In this document: positions 36,764 to 48,241 of the stretch, piece by piece
Numbering within the stretch: position 1 is the stretch's first letter
Layout of the letters: every line of letters starts with the position of its first letter
Assembly (NCBI GenBank): GCA_015680905.1
Contig: CM027378.1
Location: 5,747,001 to 5,811,000, forward strand
Source of the DNA: Coptis chinensis
Lineage: Eukaryota > Streptophyta > Magnoliopsida > Ranunculales > Ranunculaceae
Length of the DNA: 64,000 nt
Direction: 5' to 3'
The notes under the pieces: model-generated
Told to the model about the DNA's origin: nothing
The model's input: only the letters and a program-made list of their open reading frames with translations
Databases searched by the model: none
Program-made: the position numbers and the translations under genes

Positions 36764-38410
36764 TCAAGCAAGAAGACCCACCGAAGTTGAACACAACTTC
36801 AACTTCTCAGTAGGCACGGTCTTGGTCAACATATCCGCCGGATTCTCACTCCCTTGGATCTTCTCAAGTGCCAAAACCTCATCCTCCAACAGAGATCGGA
36901 TAAAATGATACCGGAGACCAATGTGCTTGGTCCTAGAATGAAAGGCGGAATTCTTGGCAAGATGTATAGCACTCTGACTGTCACTATGTAACACACTTCT
37001 CTCTTGCTTCATCCCAAGCTCTTCCATCAATCCCTGTAACCAGATCATCTCTTTGCTTGCCTGCAGAAGCGGCCACATACTGCTTACGTGGTAGACAAAG
37101 CAACAATCTTCAGAATGGCGAAATCCAACTCGGCTGCGGTAGCACCCCTTTGTAAAGACATAACCAGTAGTGCTTCTTCTGCGATCTACTTCACCTGCAA
37201 AATCGGCATCCACATACCCTTGCAGGTTCACAACACCCCTTCCATAACGTAGGCATTTCTCTGTAGTACCTCTCAGATATCTCAATATCTACTTCACGGC
37301 TTCCCAATGTTGCTTGCCAGGATTAGACATAAATCTACTGACAGCTCCCACTACTTGGGCTATATCCGGACGTGTGCAAACCATGATATGGCATACATAA
37401 GACTTCCAATGGCAGAGGCGTATGGTACCTTAGCCATGAAGTTTCTTTCCTCAACAGTCTTGGGAGAGTGTTCCTTGGACAACTTGAAGTGAACTTCCAA
37501 AGGTGTGCAAACTGGTTTCGCACTACCCATACTGAACCTCTTCAATACCTTCTCAATATACTCAGCCTAAGACAACTCCAGAATACCTTTCTGCCTATCT
37601 CTTCTGATCCTCATCCCTAGAATCTGTTTCGCTGCACCCAAGTCCTTCATAGAGAACTCACTTGCTAACTTCTCTTTCAATCTCCCAATTCTGACATATC
37701 AGAACTCGCTACTAACATATCATCAACATATAGCAACAGGATGACGTAGCTGGAGTCGAACCTCTTGAAGTAGCAACAATGGTCAGCGTTGCACTTATAG
37801 TAGCCATTTCCTTGCATGAAGTTATCAAACTTCGTACCCACTACCTAGGGGCTTGTTTCAAACCATACAAGCTCTTTCGAGCCCGCATACCATATTCTCT
37901 TTACCGCTTCTTGATGAAACCCTCCGGTTGCCGCATATAAATTTCCTCAACTAGGTCACCATGGAGGAAGGCGGTTTTAACATCCAACCGCTTTCAAGAT
38001 ATAAATCTTCATTTGCAACAATACTCAACACCGATCGAATAGTATTCGGTTTCACCAGCGGGGAGAATATCTCGTGAAGTCAATGCACGCTTTCTGCTGA
38101 AAACCCTTGACTACTAGCCTTGCCTTGTATCTCACGGGAACCATCATGTTCCTCTTTGACTCTAAACACCCATTTGTTCGTAGAGCCTTCTTGCCCATGG
38201 GTAGTTTGGCTAACTCCCACGTGCCCAAGAGATGAGGGACTTCATCTCATCTTGCATAGCAAGCTCCCACTTGCTTGCATCACTCACCTCCAATGCTTCA
38301 TCATAGCATTGGGGCTCGCCACCATCGATGAAAGTAGCAAGTAATTCACATAGGTGGAGGCGGATATCTCGAACTTCGGTACATGTGGCTGGATGTCTTC
38401 CTTGGGGCAT
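36764..38410 (-). pseudogene. Copia reverse transcriptase and RNase H region (fossil part)
   Basis: The start of the reverse transcriptase region is recognisable as DASKWELAMQDEMKSL. The RNase H part gives MRYLRGTTEKCLRYG, then LQGYVDADFAGEVDRRRSTT, then SAIHLAKNSAFHSRTKHIGL, all standard Copia landmarks. The part between is decayed over several frames. Confidence 0.8.
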
Positions 38411-38730
38411 GAGGTGGAGATGGACTTCGGTGGTGTAGTATCCTCATTATTTCACGAGTCACTACTCTTGTCATCCTTTGTGGGCTCCCCACTATACCAC
38501 GACTTACATCGAAGTCTTCCAACTCAACATACTGCGCTCTCGTACCCGATTCCTTGGTTTGTGCTTCATCTCGTCGTCTTGTACATCACCTTCTCATTAA
38601 ACACAACATCTACTACTGAATGATTTTCCGATTTTGATCATCCCAAAAGCGATACCCAAAATCATCACCGCCATAGCCAATGAAGGTGCACTTTAGTGAC
38701 TTAGCATCAAGCTTGCTTCTAGCTTGGTCA

Positions 38731-39198
38731 CTAATGTGGACATAGGACACCACAACCAAACACCTTCAAATGGGAAAGGTTCACATCCTTCCCGCTCCAC
38801 ACTTCCTCCGGAATCTTAAAATCCAAAGGCAGCGATGGTCCTCTATTGATCGGGTAAGGCTCTTTGCTAACACTTTCGCCCAGAATGCTTGGGCAAAGCC
38901 TGCTAGTGTCGCGATACACCTAGCTCTCTCTGTCGATGTTCTATTCATCCGCTCTGCAACCCCATTCTGGCTGAGGTGTCCCGGCAAAGTCTTTTCCATC
39001 TTGATGCCATTGTCAGCCGCGAAGCTTCTTAAAACCTGAATCCTCATACTCTCCACCGTTGTGGGATCTCGACTTCTTTACCTTCAAGCTTGTCTCATTC
39101 TCAACCATGGCCTTCCAAGTCTTGAACACTTCAAATGCCGACTTGTGTCTCAAGAAATAGACCCACACCTTCCTAGTATGGTCATCAATGAAAGTCAC
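38731..39198 (-). pseudogene. Copia integrase region (fossil part)
   Basis: Frames include MTFIDDHTRKVWVYFLRHKS, then a DNGGEY-like site, then SQNGVAERMNRT, the integrase core landmarks of Ty1/Copia elements. Confidence 0.8.
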
Positions 39199-39720
39199 AA
39201 AATATGACTTTCCACCAAGTGAAGAGACATTAGCCGGCCCCGGACATCGTATGTATCAACTCAAGCCTTCTAGCTTTTGGTCGACCCCATTCTCACGAAA
39301 ACTCAACCGCTCGCTTTCCAAATACCACGGTTCTCCACGGTCAATCAATTTCGGTCGGTAACTTTGGGAGTTTACGGAAGAGTGAAGGATTTTCATTCCT
39401 TTCTCACTCATGTGACCAAAGTCTGCGGTGCCAAACATTCGGATCCCTCTTTGCCATGTGCCCGCGACAATCGACTCACAACCATGTGCGGTCGTGTAGA
39501 GTACCATCTTTCTTACCATTTGCAACAATCAATGAACCGCCGAGACCTTCCAAGTATCACCCGGTAAAGACGTAACAAATCCTTCACTTGCCAATTGCCC
39601 TACAGAAATCAAATTCTTTCCTCAAATCCGGGCGTGTCCGGCGTCCCTCAATAACCATGACGAGCCATTCATCTTGATATGCACGTCACCGCTTTGCCTA
39701 CAATGTCACAAGATTGGTCA

Positions 39721-40705
39721 TCACCAGAAAGACCGTTCAAAGGTCACGCCGGTGTAGTTCTCAAGGAACTCGATGTGAGGTAGCATGGAAAGATGGCCGG
39801 AATCAAGTACCCAAGACTCCTTCTTGTGCTCCATCGAACATATCAAAGCGTCATCTACCATCTCAACAACATTAGCTTCTTGATTCTTTTTCTTGTTCTT
39901 ATTAATGTTGTTGTTGTTTCTTGGTCTTAGGGCAATTGGGGCTATAGTGGCGGTGCCTACTACCACAATTATAGCACACCACTTCACTTATGTCTCGAGG
40001 TTTGTGTTCAACGTTTTTGCAATTGGGAGGCTTGAGATTTCGATCTCCCCTCCACTTTTTTCTTACTACGACTCTGTTTGACTTTCTTCCCTACTTTCGA
40101 TTGCTCAATGCCGACCGAAGTTGATCGAAGATGACGGACAATCTGTCTCGGATTTCCTCGGTTAGTACCATACTAACAACGTGCTCAAACTTCAACTTGG
40201 TCATTCCCTTGAGAGCCACTAATAGCCGCCATATAAGCCTTCCAACTTGGAGGCAATTGTCCAAGTATCGCCAAAGCTAACACCTCATCACTAAATGTAA
40301 TCTCAACCGACTCAATTGGTCCTTAGTTTGGTTGAATTCATTTAGGTGATCATAAAGGAGGTCCCCTCCAACATTTTTCATACTAAATAGCTTGGTGATC
40401 AAATAGACTTTGTTCGCGGCCGAGGGTTGTTCATACATCGTAGTAAGTGCCTCCATGAGAGACTTCGCCGTCTTCTCAGTCTTAATATTGAAGGCTACCG
40501 ACTTCGAAAGACTCAATCGGATTGTGGCCAAGGCCTTTCTATCTTGCAAATCCCATTTATCTTGCGGAATCTCCTCAGGCTTCTCACTTATCAACGTTTC
40601 CATCAAATCCTTTTGATAGAGAACATCCTCAATTTGCATCTTCCAATAGCCGAAGTTTGTTCCGTCAAACTTCTCTATCTTGTAGCTTTCCTTTTCGGTC
40701 GTCAT
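39721..40705 (-). pseudogene. Copia gag and protease region (fossil part)
   Basis: The gag frame starts TTEKESYKIEKFDGTNFGYW and includes LTTMYEQPSAANKVYL and DHLNEFNQTKDQL, typical of the Copia gag domain. The protease landmark WVLDSG appears in the frame at 39721-39987. Confidence 0.85.
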
Positions 40706-40803
40706 GACTTTACTGAATCAAAAACCTACGGTGGAGTACCTCTCAGAGAACTTTCCTCAAACACCCTGTAGCTCTGACACAGTCCTGAAGCTCTGATACC
40801 ACT

Positions 40804-41460
40804 TGTTGGGAGATTTCACTAGAAGGTCACACCTCAATCTAGCTACTTTCTATCCCAAATGATTTCAACTTGGAGATCACACCAAGGAAATCACCCACCC
40901 AAGACTTTGGTAGTTATCACAACAACCTCAACCAAGCAAAACCACTCTTTTGTATCATCACGATTCATAGCAACAATAATAATGGAAGTAAATATGCAAA
41001 GAGACACAAAGATTTAGGTGGTTGGTAAATGTTACCTACATCCACACCTGATAGCCGAAGTTTCCTTTATAACAAAGATTGGAGAGTTTACAAGAGATCA
41101 AGAATCAATAAGAAGAGGCCTCACTCAAACCCTAGCTCGATAGAGCTCCCACAATCCCCTAGAAATGAATCTCTCAAAGTTCTACCTCAAAACCCTAATC
41201 TATTTCCTTTATATAGGTGTACATAGACAAAGGGAAGTAAAATGGGCTTGGGCGCAATTGGAGCACGAGCGCTTGGGCTTATGGGTGGAGCGCGCCCTCT
41301 TTATTTGATCATGGCGAGCGGGTAGGTGAATGGCGCCCTCTTCATCAGATCATGGCGGTGGGCTGAGGTGGTGAGCGATCGCGCCCTCTTCATCAGGTTC
41401 AGGAGTCGAGGGTGGCATACGGACACCGGAGCAAAGCTCGACGGTTCCAACAGCCCAACA
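40804..41460 (-). repeat. Copia 5' LTR and adjacent primer-binding site
   Basis: Begins TGTTGGGAGATTTC and ends CCCAACA. Just inside, at 40791-40802, the minus strand reads TGGTATCAGAGC, the standard initiator tRNA-Met primer site, which makes this the 5' LTR. Confidence 0.95.
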
Positions 41461-41465
41461 CTTAC

Positions 41466-43268
41466 ATATTCGCTATGACTGCTCCTTCAGGTTTGACGGT
41501 TCTTCTTTCTCCAAGCTTTGGGAAATTATTAAGTAGTTACAAGCTACCTGTCCCTGGGCACGTTCTCATCTATGGATCCCGGTAAGTTCATCTGTGCAAT
41601 TTAATGCTTTTCTATTGGTTGAAGGTGTTATGTGGTCAAAGGAAGTTTCTCATGCTTACATGTTTTACCATGCTGAGAAGCTTCTATGCTGAGGTCCTTC
41701 TTCTCTTCTATTTTAAAACATATGGCTTCATTGTCAAACTTAATATTTTTCGTTCTGGGATAAATCCTGCAAATATTTTTGATTCCACCCCCCTCCCCGA
41801 ATCTTTTGAACTTAAATTCCTATTTCTAGTGTGTTGATCAGAATTTATGTAGCATACGTTATATAGCTTTTGATCTACTCAGGATCTTGATGATCTTGTT
41901 GTACTTTGGACTCGATCTGTCTAGCACTAGCTTTTTTCCTGATTGAGTAGTATTATTGCAATGTTGTGCCTAATAAAAAGTGTCGTAACTTTGTTTTATA
42001 GGTTAATAAATTATATATGTAAAGAGTATCTTAAATTAATTAATGGTGTACACAATGTTAAGGGCCCTCTAGTGGTATAGCATAAATTCGGTACTGTTAA
42101 TCTGTTATGACTAGTATAACACTATGCCCAACAGAGAAGGGAAAATGGAAGCTGAAAATTTGAAATTTGAAATTGAAATAAAAGAGGAAAGCCCACAAGG
42201 TGGGGCATGCATACTATTCTTGTGGATATACTATTCTTCTTACATTGTTAAATCTTGTGGGTTCTTGCTTCATAACGTCATATTTCTTTCTTCCAAGGAT
42301 CAGGGAAAACATTACTAGCCACTGCAGTTGCGAAATTCTTTGACGAGCATGAAGAGATCTTAGCACACTATACAACCTTTTTTATTTCATTCCTGTAACT
42401 TCTCGGCTTTCTCTTATTTAGGATATGTTGCATGCTTATCTTATAAATCATTTGAACTTCGTGATTTTTCTTTAAAATATGTGAGAATGGCTGGGAAAGT
42501 AAAGTTATCTTAGATTTGCTCTAATTTAGGGTTTCATTATACAGAGTCTTTATAAGTTGTTCTAGGCTTTCTTTAGAGAAAGCCTTAGTGGTTCAGTCAG
42601 AACTCAAGGACTATTTATCGGATGCTCTTGAACATTCCCCTTCTCTAGTCATCTTTGATGATCTTGACAATATTGTTTCATCTTTGTTTGACTCCGAAGG
42701 ATCTCAGACTTCCACATCCACTACTGCACTCGTTGAATTTCTTACTGATATTATGGATGAGCATGGGGTAATGCAATCTTTTCTAGCCCGTTTCTTTTGA
42801 GCATTATTGTTTAATTTCATATATCCTACCAACATTCTTCTTTTCGTTAAGTTCGTTTGCTTATGTAATAGTTTGCTGACTTTGCTCTATTAGATTTATT
42901 GTGTACATTGAACAGGAAAAGAGGCACATTGTACGGAATCAGCCCTGTTGCATTTATGGCATGTGCGCAGTCTCTTGAAAATTTTCCAAAATCCTTGAGC
43001 TCTTCAGGTGCTTCTTTAATTTATCTAGTTTCCATAATAAGCTTCATGTAAAGAGATGAAGTATGAAAACAGAAAAACGTAAACACCATGATAGATTATT
43101 ATTTATTACCAGCCTTGTCTCAGAATCTTTATGAAGTTTGTTCTTCACAGGGAGATTTGACTTCCATGTGCAGCTTCCTGCTCCGGCCTGCTGTCTCAGA
43201 GCGTGGAGCTATTTTAAAGCATGAAATCCGTAAGCGTTCTTTACAATGTTCTGAAGAGATTCTTGTGG
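41466..43268 (+). pseudogene. PEX1: PEX1 gene fragment: first AAA-ATPase domain exons
   Basis: Five exons in order: to 41581 (LTVLLSPSFGK, LPVPGHVLIYG), 42298-42370 (GSGKTLLATAVAKFF, Walker A), 42566-42767 (ALEHSPSLVIFDDLDNIVSS, Walker B), 42916-43007 (SPVAFMACAQSLENFPKSL) and 43151-43268 ([26 protein letters not shown]). They match the D1 AAA domain of plant PEX1, the peroxisomal ATPase that works with PEX6 to recycle PEX5. Most introns keep GT/AG borders, so the capture was from DNA. Defects: a Pro-Pro before Walker A is changed, the donor after exon 2 is not seen, and four extra bases shift the frame before SERGAIL. N-terminal and D2 exons are absent. Confidence 0.85.
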
Positions 43269-44309
43269 GTACTTAAAAAACTAGTGGTTAGTTAAGGATT
43301 TCCCTCTTCTTGAATAAAATTTCAGTCTTATCATTGTTATCAACCATGGATGGATTCTATCGACGGTGGTTTTCTTAATATGCACAGTTTAAAGGTTTCA
43401 TATCTTCGCAGACTCCCAAGTTTGAACGGGTAAGTTTCTACGAACATGAGAATTATATCATCTTGAATCTGTACATTTTTTTTCTCAAGTCCTTCATATG
43501 ATAGTGTTAAATTAAAGAAAGGAGTTATAATCCTTTTCCTTTTAATTCGGTAATTACAAGTAATTCCTACTTGAATGGGTTTAAGGTGCACCCTGCTTTC
43601 ATGACAACTCTTACATGATAGTTTGAATGGTAAATAGCCTATTAGATACTTAAACCTTAATGTTTTCAGTAGTGCCCTTTGTGCTAATTATTTGATTTTA
43701 GTATTTAATATAGGAATGCTATTATTAGGTATTCGGCTATAAATAGAGTCTTGTATAGTAACTTCCAGGTTCATGCGGACGAACTGAAGTCTACTCTTGT
43801 TGGAGTGAACTCACTTTACTCTATGTGGAGTGGCATTGCACTGATAATGCTCCTGCTGTGTTGTTTACCTCACTGATAATGCTCCTGCCGTGTTGTTTAC
43901 CTCTGCTTGGGCTAGCTACTTATTCCATCTCTAGAAACTTCTCGAGGCTCTTTACCCTCATGAAAGGTTGTGCGACTCAATGAAAGAACAAATTGCATAA
44001 AGGTGATGAAGATAGGATTTCAAAGCACAAATTGTTTTTTTACATTATGCTCTTATTATGTCTTGTGCACTTTAAAAGCCTAGTTATTTATTGGCAATCA
44101 ACAGTTTGAAAACATTGTAAATTTTGGAAAACCGATGTATAAGATATCAAATTTTGAAATGTATTGTTTTAATATGTTGTTTGTGTAATTGATTTTATGA
44201 TCTGAGAATCATCAATCATGTAGTATTATTTGTAGCTGTGTCGGAGAAAAAAAATAGGTTCTACCAAAAAAATTAATTATTCATAAAAAAAATTACTTTA
44301 AACAAATAC

Positions 44310-44652
44310 GACGGGAAATACTATCGTTTCTTGACTTCCCTAAAACAACACACGACGAAAATGTGTGTCCTACACTTCAGACGAAAATTTACGACGGTTG
44401 GGTATGTTCTAGATTTGAAAATATGCAATACGAGTAAAAAGGAAATTTGTGATGGTTTTGAATGTCCTATAATTAACGATGGCTTTAAGTGTCTCACAAC
44501 TGTCGCATTTCTAATTCTATTTACCATGCACTTTTCCGTCGTTAATATTAACGACAGGGCTATTCACGACGAACTCTGGGACACCAGTTCTCGTCGTAAA
44601 TCTCGATTTAGGACGGCTATTACCGTCGTTTTTGGCATTTTTTGGTGTAGTG
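44310..44652. repeat. CACTA right subterminal zone and terminus
   Basis: Repeated short ACGACG/CGTCGT words (GACGGTTGGG, CGTCGTTAATATTAACGAC, CTCGTCGTAAATC, ACCGTCGTTTTTGGC) lead to TTTTTTGGTGTAGTG at 44652. Read inwards it begins CACTACACCAAAAAATGCC, a standard CACTA terminus. Confidence 0.7.
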
Positions 44653-45133
44653 TACGTTAATAATACTTAGTATATTTTATACGAGTATTAATTCTTTTGA
44701 AATAAAATTTTGGATTTTAAAAATTTGGTACACTTAAAGAGAAATTATAATATATATTTGTCAATATAATTAAAAACATTCCACTAACTATATATCACTA
44801 GCAAATATTTATAACTATATAAGTCACGAAAATGGAACATATTATTTTGGAAAGAATGATACAGGTGGTGTTAGTAACTACAAATGGTTATAGGTCCATG
44901 TCTCTGAAAATACTAACATCATAAATATATAATTGCATCTGATGGTTCAGTTTTAAATTTTAGTCTAAACAATCTAATAACTATTAGATGTTGGTGAAAC
45001 AAATGCAAGAAAGTTAAAGAGATGACTGTAGGATTATACACATACTCTCTGTGCATGAAGAAAATTTAACAATTAGAGCAAACAAAATCCGGAAAAATGC
45101 GCTAGAGAATAACAACTCATTTAGTTAAACCTA

Positions 45134-45591
45134 TATGTACTTTAAAGGAAGAAATGTAGATTTTTATACGCATAGAAATGCCACTAACAAAATCAAGTAA
45201 TTGGGCTAAGAGTCCAATTTTTCCAAATATTTTCACCCCAAGTCCACTTTAATTTTAATTTCGTCATAAGTCCTATGTAAATTTAAATTTGCATATGAAA
45301 ATATTAATTTAAAATTGAAATATGTAAAATACTATATCTAAATTTAAATTTACATTACATAGGACTTATGACAAAATTAAAATTGAGAATGTGTTCTTAA
45401 GCCGAAATTTCGTCAGTCCGGTTTGGAACTTGTGGAGAAATTAAAAATCAAAGTGGACTTATGGCAAAATAATTATTGGGCTTTGTCTTTGGGCCGTAAT
45501 CTCTGTAACAAAATCGACTTGGAATTGGAACGGTAGTGTCATAATATTTATAACTAAAACAAAAAGGCAGTAACAACATTGAGACAAAGTC

Positions 45592-45667
<76 letters not shown>

Positions 45668-45968
45668 ATTCTCTAAACCTAATTTTTTTGTGGTTATGAA
45701 GCACTCACAATAATGATTATCTTCCCAAAATATAGATAAAAATTGTTGTCATATTTAAAAAGAAATCTAACGGTCCAGAAATGTTGAATTTTTGTAATTG
45801 TTTTTTGTCAATGTTAGATGTTTCCAAATAAATTGAAATTTTGTAGAGATGATCTTAATATTAAGTATATCATATCCACAAAAAAAATAGGTTTAAATTC
45901 ATTTTGTAGGTAAAATTTTACTTACGTACTTATTTTAAAGTTAATTTGAATAGCTACTTTTAAGAGAA

Positions 45969-45971
<3 letters not shown>
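45134..45971. repeat. Flanking direct repeat D, left copy
   Basis: Starts TATGTACTTTAAAGGAAGAA and runs to TTTTAAGAGAATG, followed by a (TA)n tract. It matches 62836-63616 with about six substitutions and one single-base indel outside the (TA)n tracts that I could count, so roughly 99 per cent identical. It contains an imperfect foldback: CGTCATAAGTCCTATGTAA near 45263 pairs with TTACATAGGACTTATGAC-like sequence near 45355. Confidence 0.9.
45594..45664. repeat. (TA)n microsatellite inside repeat D
   Basis: About 35 TA units. In the right copy of D the same site has only about seven units, showing fast length change since the duplication. Confidence 0.95.

Positions 45972-46023
<52 letters not shown>
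45972..46023. repeat. (TA)n tract at the left MULE junction
   Basis: About 25 TA units directly between repeat D and the left terminal inverted repeat of the large MULE. Together with 62754-62830 it indicates insertion into a pre-existing (TA)n array. Confidence 0.9.
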
Positions 46024-46027
<4 letters not shown>

Positions 46028-46167
46028 TTGTCTAGAGTGCCACTCTTATAGTGACACTCTTATCTCACTCTTCTCTTGAGCCGTGGGATCTAAGCCCTCA
46101 AGATCGAAGATCTCAATGAGGGTAAAAACGTATTTTTCCTCGTCATCTTCTCAAAACCGATCTAAAA
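46024..46167 (+). repeat. Outer terminal inverted repeat, left
   Basis: Reads CGGTTTGTCTAGAGTGCCAC and continues with CTCTTGAGCCG, CAATGAGGGTAAAAACG and AAACCGATCTAA. It pairs with 62611-62753. It is followed by tandem copies of an ACCGATCTAACAAAAA word, also mirrored at the right end. Confidence 0.95.
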
Positions 46168-46454
46168 AAAAACCGATCTAACAAAAAACCGATCTAACAA
46201 AAAAAAAAACCGAAATTGGGTTCTCTCTCTACGGCTCTCTCGACTTCTTCTTCTCATCATTTGGCAATTCGGTTTCTTCATTTGGTTTCTTCTTCTCTCG
46301 GACGGTATCATTTGGCAATTCAACTATAGTGCACTTTTGGTTATGGTGCTTGCCTATTGGAACGCTTTTAATTGACACTTGGATTGTCATTATACCATAA
46401 AACTTGAATTTTGATTTAATTTAGGTTGCTATGATTATAGTTATGATTGATACC

Positions 46455-48150
46455 CTCGTTTAAAGGCGGCGACAATTTGGTGAACTCGTCGATTCTTCAT
46501 GCCGTGATTACCGAGTTTTGAACTCGTCGAGTTCGGTGAACTAGCATATTCGGTGAACTCATGCATTATTCTTCAAAGCCAGATTACGTCGGGGAGTTCG
46601 GTGAACTCGTCGTATTATTCTTCATGCCGTGATACTCGGCCGAGTTTTGAACTCTTTCGAGTTCGGTGAACTCTGTCGTATTCTTCATGCCGTGATACGC
46701 CGAGTTTTGAACTCGTCGTATTCTTCATGCCGTGATACGCCGGAGTTGGTGAACTCTATCAAAGTTTTGAACTCTTTCGAGTTTTGAACTCGTGATGATA
46801 CGTCGAGTTCAAAACTCGGCAGAAGTTCGGTGAACTCTGTCGTATTCTTCATGCCGTATTCTGTCAGAGTTTTGAACTCTGTCAGAGTTCGGTGAAGTAG
46901 CATATTCGGTGAACTCTGTCAGAGTTTTGAACTCTGTCGTATTCTTCATGCCGTATTCTGTCAGAGTTTTGAACTCTGTCAGAGTTCGGTGAACTCTATC
47001 AGAGTTTTGAACTCTGTCAGAGTTCGGTGAAGTAGCATATTCGGTGAACTCTGTCAGAGTTTTGAACTCTGTCGTATTCTTCATGCCGTGATTCTCGCCG
47101 AGTTTTGAACTCGCCGAGTTTTGAACTCTTTCAGAGTTCGGTGAACTCTGTCGTATTCTTCATGCCGTATTCTGTCAGAGTTTTGAACTCTGTCAGAGTT
47201 TTGAACTCTTTTAGAGTTCGGTGAACTCTGTCGTATTCTTCATGCCGTATTCTGTCAGAGTTTTGAACTCTGTCAGAGTTCGGTGAAGTAGCATATTCGG
47301 TGAACTCTGTCAGAGTTTTGAACTCTGTCGTATTCTTCATGCCGTGATTACGCCGAGTTTTGAACTCTGTCGAGTTTTGAACTCTTTTCGAGTTCGGTGA
47401 ACTTTTAAATTATTCTTCATGCCGTGATTCGTGGGAGTTGGTGAACTCTGTCGAGTTTTGAACTCTTTTAGAGTTCGGTGAACTCGTCGTATTCTTCATG
47501 CCGTGATTCTCGTCGGAGTTTTGAACTACATGTCGAGTTCGGTGAACTCTATCGAGTTTTGAACTCTTTCGAGTTTTGAACTCGTCGTGATTCTGTCGAG
47601 TTTTGAACTCTTTTCGGAGTTCGGTGAACTCGTCGTATTCTTCATGCCGTGATTCGCCGAGTTTTGAACTCGTCATTGGGAGTTCGATGAACTCTATCGA
47701 GTTTTGAACTTTGTCGAGTTCGGTGAAGTAGCATATTTCGGTGAACTCGTCGAGTTCACCGAAATATATATTCGGTGAACTCTGTCGAGTTTTGAACTTT
47801 GTCGAGTTCGTGAACTCTATCGAGTTTTGAACTCTGTCGAGTTCGGTGAAGTAGCATATTCGGTGAACTCGTCGAGTTTTGAACTCTGTCGAGTTTTGAA
47901 CTCGTTAGAGTCGGTGAACTCTATCAGAGTTTTGAACTCTGTCAGAGTTCGGTGAACTAACATATTCGGTGAACTTTGTCAGAGTTTTGAACTCTGTCAG
48001 AGTTCGGTGAACTGACAGAGTTCGGTGAACTAGCATATTCGGTGAACTCTGTCAGAGTTTTGAACTCTGACAGAGTTCGATGAAGTAGCATATTTGGTTA
48101 ACTCTGTCAGAGTTTTGAACTCTGTCAGAGTTCGGTGAACTCTGTTAGAG
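46455..48150. repeat. Array of GAGTTCGGTGAACTC / GAGTTTTGAACTC near-palindromes, left arm
   Basis: Some 1.7 kb made almost entirely of two related units, GAGTTCGGTGAACTC and GAGTTTTGAACTC, joined by CTGTC or CTTTC spacers and interspersed with ATTCTTCATGCCGTGAT and AGCATATTCGGTGAA words. Each unit is an inverted repeat (GAGTTC/GAACTC) with a 3-base centre. Long predicted frames across it are repeat artefacts. Confidence 0.95.
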
Positions 48151-48241
48151 TTTTGATGTTTAAGTTATTTACACTGTTTATGTACATTGGGATTTTTTAC
48201 TGTTTAAGTTATTTATATTTTTAATTTTTCGATTTATAGAA

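Larger units (their letters stand above)
36012..41465 (-). mobile_element. Ty1/Copia LTR retroelement with 5-bp target duplication, broken fossil
   Basis: The element spans 36017-41460 (5.4 kb), minus-strand orientation. It has two LTRs, a primer-binding site for initiator tRNA-Met, a purine-rich tract (AGTGGGAGAT on the minus strand) and, in order, gag, protease, integrase, reverse transcriptase and RNase H, which is the Copia order. CTTAC flanks it on both sides (36012-36016 and 41461-41465). It looks complete in layout but its coding region is broken in many places. Resemblance to Tnt1-like (Tork-type) elements is likely but not certain. Age is moderate, judged from LTR differences. Confidence 0.95.
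32860..44652 (+). mobile_element. CACTA element carrying PEX1 exons, with nested insertions
   Basis: The right terminus is GGTGTAGTG at 44652, preceded by about 330 bp of CGTCGT/ACGACG subterminal motifs. Similar words (ACCGTCTTAAATCG, GACCGTCGTAG) occur at about 32865-32985, so the left subterminal zone is probably there, but the left CACTA tip is not seen and may have been removed by the neighbouring TRIM cluster. Inside are CACTA transposase remains, a hAT element, a Copia element and five PEX1 exons. Without the Copia and hAT insertions it would be about 5.7 kb. Confidence 0.5.

Noticed and set aside
46685-47676. Several minus-strand frames of 70-90 residues with EFKTLTEFTEYATSPNSD-type repeats
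   Set aside because: They are translations of the GAGTTCGGTGAACTC array; a unit length divisible by three over short stretches keeps frames open without coding. The same applies to 61324-61512 on the plus strand.
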